Source of the DNA: Mycobacteroides sp. LB1
GTDB taxonomy: Bacteria > Actinomycetota > Actinomycetes > Mycobacteriales > Mycobacteriaceae
Direction of reading: 5' to 3'
DNA length: 64,000 bases
NCBI RefSeq assembly: GCF_013449725.1
Contig: NZ_JACCFF010000003.1
Coordinates: forward strand, 310,001 to 374,000
Below the pieces are notes generated by a model. It saw only the letters and a program-made list of their open reading frames with translations. It was not told the origin of the DNA and made no database searches. This document shows, in pieces, positions 46,523 to 55,634 of the stretch (position 1 is its first letter; every line of letters begins with the position of its first letter). The translations under genes were made by a program, and so were the position numbers.

Positions 46523-46630
46523 ATGAGTGGGGGATTCTGCGTGCGGGGATGCCTCCCCGGGCCGGTAACGAGCTGCGAGGAGGATCGCGTGTCCGCTGCC
46601 CATACCGCCCTAGCCGGGTGTGCTCAATGA
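46523..46630 (+). CDS. 35-codon upstream ORF overlapping the mmpS start
   Basis: ATG 46523 follows GAGGAG (46511-46516) at good distance and runs 35 codons to a TGA at 46628-46630 that overlaps the mmpS ATG (ATGATG). It holds four Cys (GGFCVRGCLPG, SCEED, GCAQ). A second in-frame start, GTG 46589, has a perfect GAGGAGG five bases before it and would give a 13-residue peptide ending at the same stop. mmpS itself has no good ribosome site, so its translation probably depends on ribosomes that finish this ORF. Confidence 0.6.
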   Translation: MSGGFCVRGCLPGPVTSCEEDRVSAAHTALAGCAQ

Positions 46631-47091
46631 TGACCCGGCACAAACAGTCTCGGGGCCAGGCCGGGCGAATCCTTGGCAAGCTATGGATGCCCTTGGTGGC
46701 GCTCATTGTTATCGCGGTCGTCGGCTTCGGGGTAAATCGGATTCGAGAGAAGTCGCAGGCGATCAGTCACCCGCCGACTACACGTCCGATTCCGGCCACG
46801 GTTGTTCAGATCAATCCCAAGAACGTCACCTACGAGGTGTTCGGCAATTTGGGAACCAGCGGGAAAGTGTCCTATGCAAACCTCAATAGCGAACCCGTCG
46901 ACGTCGTGCTGACATCACTGCCGTGGTCGGTTTCTGAAACCACGATGTCGTCGGCGGCATCACTGAGCCTGGTCGCTCAGGTTGACGGGGACTCGTTGGG
47001 CTGCCGCATTCGGGTCAACGGTGAGGTCCGTGAGGAACAGGTCGTCAACCATGCCAGCGCCGCGGTCGCATGCACGGTGACGGCAGCATGA
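46627..47091 (+). CDS. mmpS: MmpS-family membrane protein
   Basis: A 154-aa protein (153 if the second ATG is used). One N-terminal helix (LWMPLVALIVIAVVGFGVNRI) and an extracytoplasmic beta domain with TYEVFGNLGTSGKVSYANL and GDSLGCRIRVNGEVREEQVVNHASAAVACTVTA, the normal MmpS form with two Cys. MmpS proteins work with MmpL pumps in lipid or drug export. It is coupled to mmpL by ATGA. Confidence 0.93.
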   Translation: MMTRHKQSRGQAGRILGKLWMPLVALIVIAVVGFGVNRIREKSQAISHPPTTRPIPATVVQINPKNVTYEVFGNLGTSGKVSYANLNSEPVDVVLTSLPWSVSETTMSSAASLSLVAQVDGDSLGCRIRVNGEVREEQVVNHASAAVACTVTAA

Positions 47092-50030
47092 CATCGGGTC
47101 AGCAGCCGCCGGAGGACACAGACACGGGTCCGGTGCTGGTACCGCCCGCACCTCCGGTAGCGAAGGAACCCGCAAAGCGCCCGGGGCCAGTGCGATTGCT
47201 CCGGGTGCTGGCGATTCCGGTGGTGATCTTCTGGGTGGTGGCTGCTGCGGCCCTGAACATCTTCGTGCCCACCTTGGAAGAGACGACCGCGGCCAATGCC
47301 AAGGCGATGATTCCGCGTGACGCACCGTCGTCGGCAGCGGCGATCACCCAGGGTCAGGACTTCAAGGAGTCCGACTACACGAGCATGGCGGTGATTGTCC
47401 TAGAGGCCGAGGGCCGCACGCTCGGTGAGCAGGACCACCGCTACTACGACGAGATGGTTCGCCGTCTGCTTGACGACAAAGAGCATGTGCAGTCGCTCAT
47501 GAATCTGTGGGGTGACCCGGTCACGAGGTCGGGGCAGCAGAGCGCCGACGCGCAGGCCGCGACACTGACGGTCCGGCCGGCCGGAGATCTGGGCGATGCC
47601 GACTCGAACAGGTCGATCAAGGCTATTCGCGGCATCATTGAAAAGCTCGACAAGGACAAGCCCGAGGGTCTCAAGGTCTATGTGAGTGGGCCGGCGCCAT
47701 TGGCCTCGGACACTCTCAATGCCGCCGACGAGAGCATGGTCACGCTGACGATCGTCACCGTGGTGGTGATCATCGCGATGCTCCTTATCGCCTACCGCTC
47801 CATCACCCGGGCAATAATCCCGTTGTTCGGAGTCTTGATCACGCTGGCCACCGCACGCGGAGTGGTCTCACTTCTGGTTGAGAATCATGTCATCGGGATC
47901 TCCTCGTTCGCGATGAACATGGCTGTATCCCTAGTACTGGGTGTGGCTACCGATTACGGCATCTTTTACCTGGGCCGTTTTCAGGAGGCCCGGCGCGCCG
48001 GGGAGGACCGGGAGTCGGCGTATTACACTTCGGTGCGCAGTGTAGCCCACGTTGTTCTGGGGTCGGGCATCGCGATATCGGGTGCGTGCCTGTGCCTTAG
48101 CCTGACGACGCTCGACTACTTCCGAACATTGGGGCCACCATGTTTTGTGGCGATGGTTGTCGCCGTCATCGCAGCCCTGACTCTGGGTCCGGCGCTGCTA
48201 ACGCTGGGCAGCAAGGTGCCCTGGTTGTCTGCGCCGGCCAGGACCAGCCCAGTCTGGCGCAAGCTGGGCACGGCGATCGCCAAGTGGCCCGCCGCGATGA
48301 TTGCGGTTGCGGCGCTGGTGATTCCGTTGTGCATCGCGAACTTGGCCAACTACACGGTGAGCTACAACGATCGCGATTACGCGCCCAAGAGCGTCGAGTC
48401 GTCTCGGGGGTATGACGCCGCGGATCGGCATTTCCAGCCGAGTCAACTGTCCATCGACACGCTGTACATCAAGGCCGATCACGATATGCGCAACACCACC
48501 GACATGATCAGTTTGGATCGCGTCGCGAAGAATATTGTTCGGACGCCAGGTATTTCGATGGTGCAGAGCATTACCCGGCCTAATGGCCGGCCGCTGGAGC
48601 ACGCCTCGCTGCCCTATGCCATGGGTTCGATGGGGACCAAGATCGGCCAGAATCTGGGGTTCTTGAAGGACCGCGTGGCCGATATCGACACCATGGCCGC
48701 GCGCATGGGCGACATGATGGCCTCGACCAAGAAGATGGCGGACATAACCGGCCAGCTCTCCGCGGGTACGCAGATGTCTGTAGAAGCTTCGAGGGGTTTG
48801 AAGGCTGCGATGGACAAGACCCGCGACAACCTGTCCAACTTCGACGACTTCTTCCGGCCGATACGTAACTATTTGTATTGGGAGCCGCACTGCTTCGATA
48901 TTCCGATTTGTTGGGCCATGCGCTCATTGAACGAATCGGTCGACAATATTGATGAAGCGACCTCACAACTCGGCCCGATGGTCGATGGCCTGAGCATGGT
49001 TGACGCGGCGACCCCGCAGATGATCACGCAGCTCAACGCGATGGCGCAGAACATGGCTGTCATGCAGCAGCTGACGCTCACGATGCAGAGCCTGTTTCAT
49101 ACCACCATCGCGCAGCTAGAGCCGATGATCGATCCGATGGTCGATATGGGGAAGGCATTCGATAACGCCAAGAACGACGATTTCTTCTTCATGCCGCCGG
49201 AGTCATTCAAGACTAAGGACTTTCAGACCGGGTTGAAGTTCATGATGACCCCCGACGGCAAGGGTGCCCGGATTCTGATCTATCACCAGGGTGAGGCGAT
49301 GAGCCCGGAAGGTATCGATCAGATTCAGCGGGCCGAGGCCGCCGCGCACGAGGCGATCAAGGGGACGTCGCTGTCCAATGTTGATCTGCTGGTGGCTGGG
49401 GCGTCCGCGAATTACCGTGATGTGCAAGCATTTTCCATGAACGACATTCTGACAATGATGCTGGCCACATTCGGGTTGGTGTTCTTGATCGTCATGGTCA
49501 TCACCCGGACCCTGGCCGGTTCGGTGATTGTTTTGATCACCGTGGTGCTGTCTTTCCTGGGCTCCCTGGGATTGGCCGCGTTCATCTGGGAAACGCTCAT
49601 CGGCATTGAATTGCATTGGCTTACACTGCCGATCGCGTTCATTGTGTTGGTAGGTGTTGGTTGTGACTACAACCTGCTGTTGCTTTCTCGGTATCGGGAG
49701 GAGCTGCACGCAGGTATCCGCACCGGCCTGATTCGCACCATCGCCGGCTCGGGCAACGTGGCCGTCACCGCGGCCTTCGTGCTGGCCGGAACCATGCTGG
49801 CCATGCTCTCCAGCGATGTGGTCAACATCGGTCAGGCCGGATCCACCATCTGTATCGGCTTGATCTTCGACATGATGATCGTGCGGCTGTTCCTGGTCAT
49901 GCCGCTGGCGCGGATTCTCGGGCCGTGGTTCTGGTGGCCACAGAAACTCCCCACACGAAAACACGTCACGTTCAGGGATGCGCCTGAATCTGGCCCGCAA
50001 CCAGGCGAGTCGGCAACCGCACGGATTTGA
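47088..50030 (+). CDS. mmpL: MmpL-family RND transporter
   Basis: A 980-aa RND permease with twelve membrane helices and two large periplasmic domains. MmpL motifs: GVATDYGIFYLGRFQEARRAGEDRESAYYTSV with the Asp-Tyr of the proton relay in helix 4, and GVGCDYNLLLLSRYREEL in helix 10. The second periplasmic region (about 480-740) is rich in Met and Gln helices, as in MmpL4/MmpL5-type pumps. Regulated by the divergent TetR; substrate may be a drug or a siderophore/lipid. A 16-bp terminator stem follows. Confidence 0.94.
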   Translation: MTSGQQPPEDTDTGPVLVPPAPPVAKEPAKRPGPVRLLRVLAIPVVIFWVVAAAALNIFVPTLEETTAANAKAMIPRDAPSSAAAITQGQDFKESDYTSMAVIVLEAEGRTLGEQDHRYYDEMVRRLLDDKEHVQSLMNLWGDPVTRSGQQSADAQAATLTVRPAGDLGDADSNRSIKAIRGIIEKLDKDKPEGLKVYVSGPAPLASDTLNAADESMVTLTIVTVVVIIAMLLIAYRSITRAIIPLFGVLITLATARGVVSLLVENHVIGISSFAMNMAVSLVLGVATDYGIFYLGRFQEARRAGEDRESAYYTSVRSVAHVVLGSGIAISGACLCLSLTTLDYFRTLGPPCFVAMVVAVIAALTLGPALLTLGSKVPWLSAPARTSPVWRKLGTAIAKWPAAMIAVAALVIPLCIANLANYTVSYNDRDYAPKSVESSRGYDAADRHFQPSQLSIDTLYIKADHDMRNTTDMISLDRVAKNIVRTPGISMVQSITRPNGRPLEHASLPYAMGSMGTKIGQNLGFLKDRVADIDTMAARMGDMMASTKKMADITGQLSAGTQMSVEASRGLKAAMDKTRDNLSNFDDFFRPIRNYLYWEPHCFDIPICWAMRSLNESVDNIDEATSQLGPMVDGLSMVDAATPQMITQLNAMAQNMAVMQQLTLTMQSLFHTTIAQLEPMIDPMVDMGKAFDNAKNDDFFFMPPESFKTKDFQTGLKFMMTPDGKGARILIYHQGEAMSPEGIDQIQRAEAAAHEAIKGTSLSNVDLLVAGASANYRDVQAFSMNDILTMMLATFGLVFLIVMVITRTLAGSVIVLITVVLSFLGSLGLAAFIWETLIGIELHWLTLPIAFIVLVGVGCDYNLLLLSRYREELHAGIRTGLIRTIAGSGNVAVTAAFVLAGTMLAMLSSDVVNIGQAGSTICIGLIFDMMIVRLFLVMPLARILGPWFWWPQKLPTRKHVTFRDAPESGPQPGESATARI

Positions 50031-50034
50031 TGGA

Positions 50035-50080
50035 TCACCAGTCGCGGGCCGCGGAACGAACAGTGGCCCGCGACTGGTGA
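50035..50080 (+). terminator. Terminator of the mmpS-mmpL operon
   Basis: TCACCAGTCGCGGGCC (50035-50050) pairs over 16 perfect bp with GGCCCGCGACTGGTGA (50065-50080), starting five bases past the mmpL TGA, followed by GTTT. Confidence 0.85.
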
Positions 50081-50084
50081 GTTT

Positions 50085-50479
50085 GGGGGAGCCGCAGGGA
50101 GTTTCCCGTCGCATTGCCAAGTGGCGTGCGGACCGGATCGGGGCAGTGCAGTTCGCCTGCGGCATCGGCACGTCGAAGCACATCGGCGATATCGCCGACC
50201 AAAGCCTCAACCTTGTCGGCGATGCGGCGCTCGAACTCGGCGACCATATCGCCGGGCGGAACATCGAGGGTGCGCAGCGCGATGATGCGGAAGTAGCCCG
50301 GATTCCGCAGGTGGAAATCGCAGTAGGCGTCGCTGGCGGCGCGCAGTTCGTCCATGGGTGTGCGCCCATTGCCGAAGGCCGCGTCCATCGTGACCGCGTG
50401 GAACTCGCGCTCCACGAAAAAGGCCTGCGGCCGCGTCGAGGATTGCCGCACGCGGTGTCAACATTGCGTTCGGGGTCAT
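50085..50479 (-). pseudogene. Decayed TetR-family regulator
   Basis: The frame from ATG 50479 begins as a TetR (PRAAILDAAAGLF) but then leaves phase; one base over, the frame continues VEREFHAVTMDA, then AFGNGRTPMDELRAASDAYCDFHLRNPGYFRIIALRTLDVPPGDMVAEF, a TetR ligand domain. The shift lies at CTTTTTCG, one T too many. In addition the helix-turn-helix expected after VTMDA is absent (about 30 codons deleted) and the C-terminus runs into the mmpL terminator. It cannot make a DNA-binding TetR. Confidence 0.8.
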
Positions 50480-50572
50480 GACCGAAGGACAACTCGGCCT
50501 GCAGATGCCTGTGCCGCTCCCGATCTAGCGGCCCCGCCGCGACTACCAAATACCTGGCGGTAGCGTGAGCGG

Positions 50573-51532
50573 ATGGTCGTCACCCTGCACCCCAAGTCGG
50601 GCCTCAAGGCCCGCTTATCGTTCCTTTTCGTGCTGCTTTTCATCAAGCCGATGCTGATCTTGTTCCCGGTCTTCGACTCGGCTCTGCGGCAGCTCAAGTG
50701 GCTGGACCGTGGCGCGCAGCGCGGTCCTGACGCGCCAGGCATCGAACGGACGCGGGTTGCTTTGGCCAACAGGCCCACGGATCTGACGGTTCCGGCGGGG
50801 ACGGCGACTTTGGACTCCGACACCGCCATTCTCTATCTGCACGGCGGTGCGTTCATCGCCTGCGGGCCGGCCACGCATCGCAAGATCACCGGCCTGTTGG
50901 CCCGCCAGCTCAGGGTCCCCGTCTACGTACTCGATTACCGGCAGCTGCCGGAGGTTGGTGTGGGCTCCTCGGTGGCAGACGCGGTACAGGCATACCGTGA
51001 GCTGCTGCAGGACTACAAGCGGGTGATTGTCGCGGGTGACTCGGCCGGCGGGTACCTGTGCGGCAAGGTCATCGAGTACGCGCACATCAATGGTCTGCCG
51101 AAACCGGTTGCCTATGTGGGATATTCACCGCTGCTTGATCTCGACCTGGGCGCCAATCCGACGAGCACGAGCCGTCACGACGCGTACCTGCCCAAGGGCA
51201 AGCTGGTGAGGCTGGCGCCGAAATTCGACAGGGGTCCAGTGGAATTCACCGGAGAACGTCGGATCTTCTCCGTGCCCGTCGAGGCATACCCGCCCACCCT
51301 GCTCATCACCGCGCAGAACGAATTCCTCGAGCCCGATGCCATCGAACTCGCCGAGAAGCTCTCTGCCGCGGGTGTGGTGGCCCAGGTGCACAGCTATGCG
51401 TGGCAGTTGCACGCCTTCCCGGCTATCGCCGTCTCACGCGATACGGCCGAGGTCGTCGTGCTGTCCGCCGATTTCGTGCGGGAGGCGCTATCGGTCGCCG
51501 AGCAGGGGTCGGCGACCGAGCAGGCGGGGTAG
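50573..51532 (+). CDS. Alpha/beta hydrolase, hormone-sensitive-lipase type
   Basis: A 319-aa protein. Oxyanion motif LYLHGGAFIACGPATHR, nucleophile VAGDSAGGYLCGKV, acid Asp near NEFLEPDAIELA, and His in WQLHAFPAIA make a full triad. An N-terminal hydrophobic segment (FLFVLLFIKPMLILFPVF) suggests membrane association. Mycobacterial Lip proteins of this class are carboxylesterases or lipases. Confidence 0.9.
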   Translation: MVVTLHPKSGLKARLSFLFVLLFIKPMLILFPVFDSALRQLKWLDRGAQRGPDAPGIERTRVALANRPTDLTVPAGTATLDSDTAILYLHGGAFIACGPATHRKITGLLARQLRVPVYVLDYRQLPEVGVGSSVADAVQAYRELLQDYKRVIVAGDSAGGYLCGKVIEYAHINGLPKPVAYVGYSPLLDLDLGANPTSTSRHDAYLPKGKLVRLAPKFDRGPVEFTGERRIFSVPVEAYPPTLLITAQNEFLEPDAIELAEKLSAAGVVAQVHSYAWQLHAFPAIAVSRDTAEVVVLSADFVREALSVAEQGSATEQAG

Positions 51533-51610
51533 CGGCACAGGGAAGCATCTCGCGCATCTCGGTGTTGGTTTGTGCCGGACCAGTCACCAGACGCGAGGAG
51601 CCCCCGGAAC

Positions 51611-52714
51611 ATGAGCCTGTTGTTCGAGCCCTACCGGCTGCGCGACATCACCATTCCCAACCGAATTTGGATGTCGCCGATGTGCCAGTACTCGGCCGAG
51701 CCCACGGGCCCCCTGGCGGGTAGCCCGAACGACTGGCACCGCACCCATCTGATCAGCCGCGCCATCGGCGGTGCCGGTCTCATCTTCACCGAGGCCACCG
51801 CCGTGAATCCGCAAGGTCGGCTCTCTCCCTACGACACCGGGTTGTGGAACGACACCCAGGAGCAGGCCTGGACCGGCATCGTGGAGAGCATCAAAGTCCA
51901 TGGCGCCGTTCCCGCGGTGCAGCTCGGGCACGCCGGGCGCAAGGCATCGACCGTTGCGCCGTGGGACGGGCACCGCTCATTGGAACCATCTGACCCGTTG
52001 AGCTGGCCGACAATTGGTCCCACCGATGCGCCGTACGGAGACTTCGCCCCGCCTGCGGAAGCCACCAGCGCCGATCTCACGAAGATCATCGAGGACTATG
52101 TGAAAGCCGCCCAGCGCGCGCTGCGGGCGGGTTTCCAGGTACTTGAGATCCACGCCGCCCACGGCTACATCCAGCACCAGTTCCTCTCCCCGGCAAGCAA
52201 TACCCGCACCGACGAGTACGGCGGCTCCTTCTCCGGCCGGGCCAGGCTCACCCTGGAAACGGTCTCGGCGGTGCGCTCCGTCTGGCCCGAGCACCTGCCG
52301 CTGTTCGTCAGGGTCTCGGCGACGGACTGGGTATCCGATGAGCCGGGGCTCGAGGCCGCCAGCTGGACTCCCGACCAGACGGTCGAGCTGGCCAGGCTGC
52401 TCCAGACACGCGGTGTGGACCTCATCGACGTGTCGACGGGCGGTAATGTGCCGCATGTCCGCATCCCGACGGGGCCGGGATACCAGGTGCGGTTCGCCCG
52501 GCGCATCCAGGCCGAAACACCTCTCCCCGCAGCGACAGTCGGGATGATCACCGAGCCGCACCAGGCCGAATCGATCCTCGCCGCCGGGGATGCCTCCGCG
52601 GTCCTACTGGCCCGCGAGCTGCTGCGCGACCCTTACTGGCCGCGCCGGGCCGCGCGCGAGCTGGGTGCCGAGCCGAACCCCACAGTGCCCAAGCAGTACG
52701 CGCGGGCGTTCTAG
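51611..52714 (+). CDS. Old yellow enzyme-family NADH:flavin oxidoreductase (YqjM type)
   Basis: A 367-aa TIM barrel. FMN and substrate residues are seen in RIWMSPMCQYSAE (the Cys of YqjM-like OYEs), AVQLGHAGRKAST, LEIHAAHGYIQHQFLSPASNTRTDEYGGSFSGRARL, and the end ILAAGDASAVLLARELLRDPYWP. It reduces activated C=C bonds or xenobiotics. It converges with the helicase gene by a 4-base overlap. Confidence 0.93.
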   Translation: MSLLFEPYRLRDITIPNRIWMSPMCQYSAEPTGPLAGSPNDWHRTHLISRAIGGAGLIFTEATAVNPQGRLSPYDTGLWNDTQEQAWTGIVESIKVHGAVPAVQLGHAGRKASTVAPWDGHRSLEPSDPLSWPTIGPTDAPYGDFAPPAEATSADLTKIIEDYVKAAQRALRAGFQVLEIHAAHGYIQHQFLSPASNTRTDEYGGSFSGRARLTLETVSAVRSVWPEHLPLFVRVSATDWVSDEPGLEAASWTPDQTVELARLLQTRGVDLIDVSTGGNVPHVRIPTGPGYQVRFARRIQAETPLPAATVGMITEPHQAESILAAGDASAVLLARELLRDPYWPRRAARELGAEPNPTVPKQYARAF

Positions 52715-55026
52715 CCCGTGTTTGGCAGCCGGGACAGCACGAGTCGCAGCACCTTGATGGCGGCAGCCTTGTCCAATGGGGAATTTCCGTTGCCGCACTT
52801 AGGCGATTGCACACACGACGGGCACCCCGCCTCACACTCGCAGGCGTCGATGGCGTCGGCGGTGGCGCCCAGCCAGGTACCAAGCTGTTCGTAACCCCGG
52901 GCCGCGAAACCCGCACCACCAGGGTGTCCGTCGTAGACGAATACCGTCGGTAGATCGGTCTCGGATTGCAGGGCGGTGGACACCCCGCCGATATCGCCGC
53001 GGTCGCAGCTGGCCACCAGCGGCAGCAGTCCGATGGCGGCATGCTCGGCGGCGTGCAGGGCGCCGGGGGTTGAGAGCGTGTCGATATCGATGCCGGCCAA
53101 CGCTTCCGGGGTCACGGTGTACATCGCCGCCTTGGTGCTCAATGTCGACGAGGGCATATCGAGCTCGACGAAGTCGAGGATCTCGCCGGTGGACAGCTTG
53201 CGTAGATACCCGATCACCTGATGGGTGACGTCCACCGGGACCAGCCCGATCTGCACATCGCCCAGATCGATCCGTTCACCCTCGCCTGTGATCGCGATAT
53301 CGATGGTGGAGCGGGCGAATGTCGAGTAGTCGGGACTCGCGTTGTGTACCAGTGCGATTCCGTCACCGAAATCGAGCGAGTCGACCAGGTATGTTTCCCC
53401 CGAATGTAGATAGACCGCCCCCGGATGCACCGTCGCCGGGGCGCGCCCGGTATCCACGGTTCCCAGCACCCGCCCGGTGTCGGCTTCCAGGATCATCACC
53501 TGGCCACCGATCGACCCCCGGATATCCACCGCTGCATACGGATTAAGGCCCGGGGCCGCGAAGTATCCACCGGGGCGCTTGCGTAGTAGGCCGTCGTCGA
53601 CGAGCTCCGAGACCACATCGGTCGCCTCGAGGGAGCGCACATCATCCGCTGTCAACGGGAGCTCCGTTGCCGCGCAGAGCAAGTGAGGCCGTAAGACATG
53701 TGGATTGGTGGGATCGATCACCACCGCCTCGATCGGCTTATCCAGAAGTGCGCCGGGATGGTGAACCAGGTAGGTGTCCAGTGGATCATCGCGCGCGATC
53801 AGCACCACTAAGGAGCCCTGGCCACGTCGGCCGGAGCGGCCCGCCTGCTGCCAAAAGGAGGCCACGGTACCCGGGAAGCCCGCCACCACGACGGCATCCA
53901 GTCCGGCGATATCCACGCCCAGTTCAAGGGCGTTCGTTGTTGCCGCACCGGTCAACGCGCCCGTCGACAGGGCCTGCTCCAGTGCCCGGCGATCCTCCGG
54001 CAGATACCCGGCCCGATATGCCGACACCTGGGATGCCAACGCCGGATCGACCTCCGCCAATCGATGTGCGGCGCCAAGCGCCGTCATCTCGGCGCCGCGC
54101 CGCGATCTGACGAAGGCCAGTGTCCGCGCTCCCTCCTGGACCAGATCTGCCAGCAGCCGGGAGGCCTCGGTACTCACCGGGCGTCTTACGGGTGCCCCGT
54201 TCTCGCCGGTGATCGGCAGCAGCGGCGGTTCCCACAGCGCCACCGTGCGCATCCCGTGCGGCGACCCGTCCGCTATCACCTCGTTGACGGGCTGCCCGAT
54301 CAGCGCCCGTGCTGCCGCGCCGGGATTTGAGGTCGTCGCGCTGGCGAAGACCACCGTGGGATGCGAACCGTACCGCGCGCACAAGCGCAGCAGCCGCCGC
54401 AGCACAAGGGCTACATTTGATCCGAAAACACCACGGTAGTAATGGCATTCATCGACCACTAGGTACCGCAATCCGCGCAGGAATGCCGACCAGCGCGTGT
54501 GGTTGTGCAATAGCGATATATGCATCATGTCGGGATTGGTAAAGATCCACCGCGAGCTTTCGCGTGCGAACCGTCGCAATTCGTTGGAGCTGTCGCCGTC
54601 ATATGCGCACGGCAACACCCGGTCGAAAGTGCTTATCCCGGCAATTAATTCGCGTATCGAGCGCAGCTGGTCGTGTCCGAGAGCCTTCGTCGGCGCCAGA
54701 TAGAGCGCCCGGGCCCGCGGCTCAGAGGCCAGGGCGGTCAGGATTGGCAATTGGTACCCCACCGACTTCCCGGAAGCGGTTCCGGTGGCTACCACCACAT
54801 GGCGGCCTGAGAACGCGAGGGAGGCGGCCGCGACCTGGTGCGACCACGGAACAGTGACCCCGTGGCCCGCAAAGGCGGCTACCGCATCGGGATGGGCCCA
54901 TTGCGGCCAGGCATCCAGCTGCGCGTCCCGGGCGGGAATATCGCAAATATGTCGCACCGGGGTCTCACCGGTGGGAGTCCCGGCCACGATCAGATCCAGC
55001 AGTTCGCGGCCGTAGCTGACCGTCAC
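52711..55026 (-). CDS. DEAD/DEAH helicase with DUF1998 domain (MrfA-like; Rv3649-like)
   Basis: A 771-aa protein from GTG 55026, which has AAGGGG seven bases upstream; an ATG at 55050 has no ribosome site. Motif I is VVATGTASGKSVGYQL, Ia APTKALGHDQL, II VVDECHYYRG, III SATTSNPG, and VI QQAGRSGRRGQGS. The end holds a zinc-type Cys group CECEAGCPSC...KCGNG in DUF1998, the hallmark of MrfA of Bacillus subtilis, which acts in mitomycin damage repair with a nuclease. No partner nuclease is adjacent here. Confidence 0.92.
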   Translation of the reverse strand: MTVSYGRELLDLIVAGTPTGETPVRHICDIPARDAQLDAWPQWAHPDAVAAFAGHGVTVPWSHQVAAASLAFSGRHVVVATGTASGKSVGYQLPILTALASEPRARALYLAPTKALGHDQLRSIRELIAGISTFDRVLPCAYDGDSSNELRRFARESSRWIFTNPDMMHISLLHNHTRWSAFLRGLRYLVVDECHYYRGVFGSNVALVLRRLLRLCARYGSHPTVVFASATTSNPGAAARALIGQPVNEVIADGSPHGMRTVALWEPPLLPITGENGAPVRRPVSTEASRLLADLVQEGARTLAFVRSRRGAEMTALGAAHRLAEVDPALASQVSAYRAGYLPEDRRALEQALSTGALTGAATTNALELGVDIAGLDAVVVAGFPGTVASFWQQAGRSGRRGQGSLVVLIARDDPLDTYLVHHPGALLDKPIEAVVIDPTNPHVLRPHLLCAATELPLTADDVRSLEATDVVSELVDDGLLRKRPGGYFAAPGLNPYAAVDIRGSIGGQVMILEADTGRVLGTVDTGRAPATVHPGAVYLHSGETYLVDSLDFGDGIALVHNASPDYSTFARSTIDIAITGEGERIDLGDVQIGLVPVDVTHQVIGYLRKLSTGEILDFVELDMPSSTLSTKAAMYTVTPEALAGIDIDTLSTPGALHAAEHAAIGLLPLVASCDRGDIGGVSTALQSETDLPTVFVYDGHPGGAGFAARGYEQLGTWLGATADAIDACECEAGCPSCVQSPKCGNGNSPLDKAAAIKVLRLVLSRLPNTG

Positions 55027-55137
55027 CAAAAAACCCCTTGTGACCTGCATAATTGTGCCAAAACGGCGCCAAGTTCGCTACCGCATATGGCCATAACACC
55101 AGGGTAAGGCAGGCCGAAGGGAGTCAAAGTTTCACCA

Positions 55138-55364
55138 TTGTTCACCGAAGTTCCCGTCGATTATCTGGCACACGGCTATCGCCAGCGCCCTAAACATGCT
55201 CTACTTATGGGGGTCGCAGCTTCTGTGTTCGTGTTTTGCACTCGCAGGATCGACGTTGTGATCGCGGTTCCTGCGAGGGTCTTCTTCACGGGGTATGGCG
55301 GTCGGAACGGGGCCCGACGTGCCGAACGGGTATGTCGCACCCAAGTGAAAGAAAGATCAAAGAA
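55138..55364 (+). promoter_or_regulatory. Promoter region and structured leader of cspA
   Basis: The 338 bp between the helicase and cspA hold no gene. TTGTTC (55138-55143), 18 bp, TATCTG (55162-55167) is a reasonable promoter, giving a leader near 190 nt. In it CTCGCAGG (55241-55248) and CCTGCGAG (55270-55277) form a perfect stem, and a smaller GTCGG/CCGAC stem lies around 55306-55320. A long folded leader is typical of cold-shock genes, where folding changes with temperature. Promoter assignment is tentative. Confidence 0.45.
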
Positions 55365-55568
55365 ATGCCACAGGGAACTGTGAAGTGGTTCAACGCAGAA
55401 AAAGGCTTCGGATTCATTGCGCCCGAAGACGGCTCCGCTGACGTCTTCGTCCATTACACCGAGATCACGGGCAACGGATTCCGTACCCTCGAAGAGAACC
55501 AGAAGGTCGAGTTCGAGGTAGGCCAGAGCCCCAAGGGCCCGCAGGCCACCGGCGTCCGCGCCGTCTGA
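55365..55568 (+). CDS. cspA: Cold-shock protein
   Basis: A 67-aa CSD protein. RNP1 is [10 protein letters not shown] and RNP2 is VFVHYTEI. It binds single-stranded RNA/DNA. It has the place of Rv3648c. The ribosome site is weak and A-rich (GAAAGAAAGATCAAAGAA before ATG), consistent with control through the leader. A perfect terminator follows. Confidence 0.96.
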   Translation: MPQGTVKWFNAEKGFGFIAPEDGSADVFVHYTEITGNGFRTLEENQKVEFEVGQSPKGPQATGVRAV

Positions 55569-55585
55569 CCCAAGTCCGTTATATA

Positions 55586-55618
55586 GAAACGCCCCTGGCC
55601 ACCCGCCGGGGGCGTTTC
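55586..55618 (+). terminator. cspA terminator
   Basis: GAAACGCCCC (55586-55595) pairs with GGGGCGTTTC (55609-55618) over 10 perfect bp with a 13-base loop, 17 bp after the cspA stop. Confidence 0.85.
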
Positions 55619-55634
55619 TCGTCCCGCCATCGGT

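Noticed and set aside
49203..50549. 448-codon open frame on the minus strand across mmpL and the tetR remnant
   Set aside because: Antisense to the well-supported mmpL; composition is high in Arg, Pro and Ser as expected of a shadow frame in GC-rich DNA. Only the short tetR remnant inside it has family motifs.
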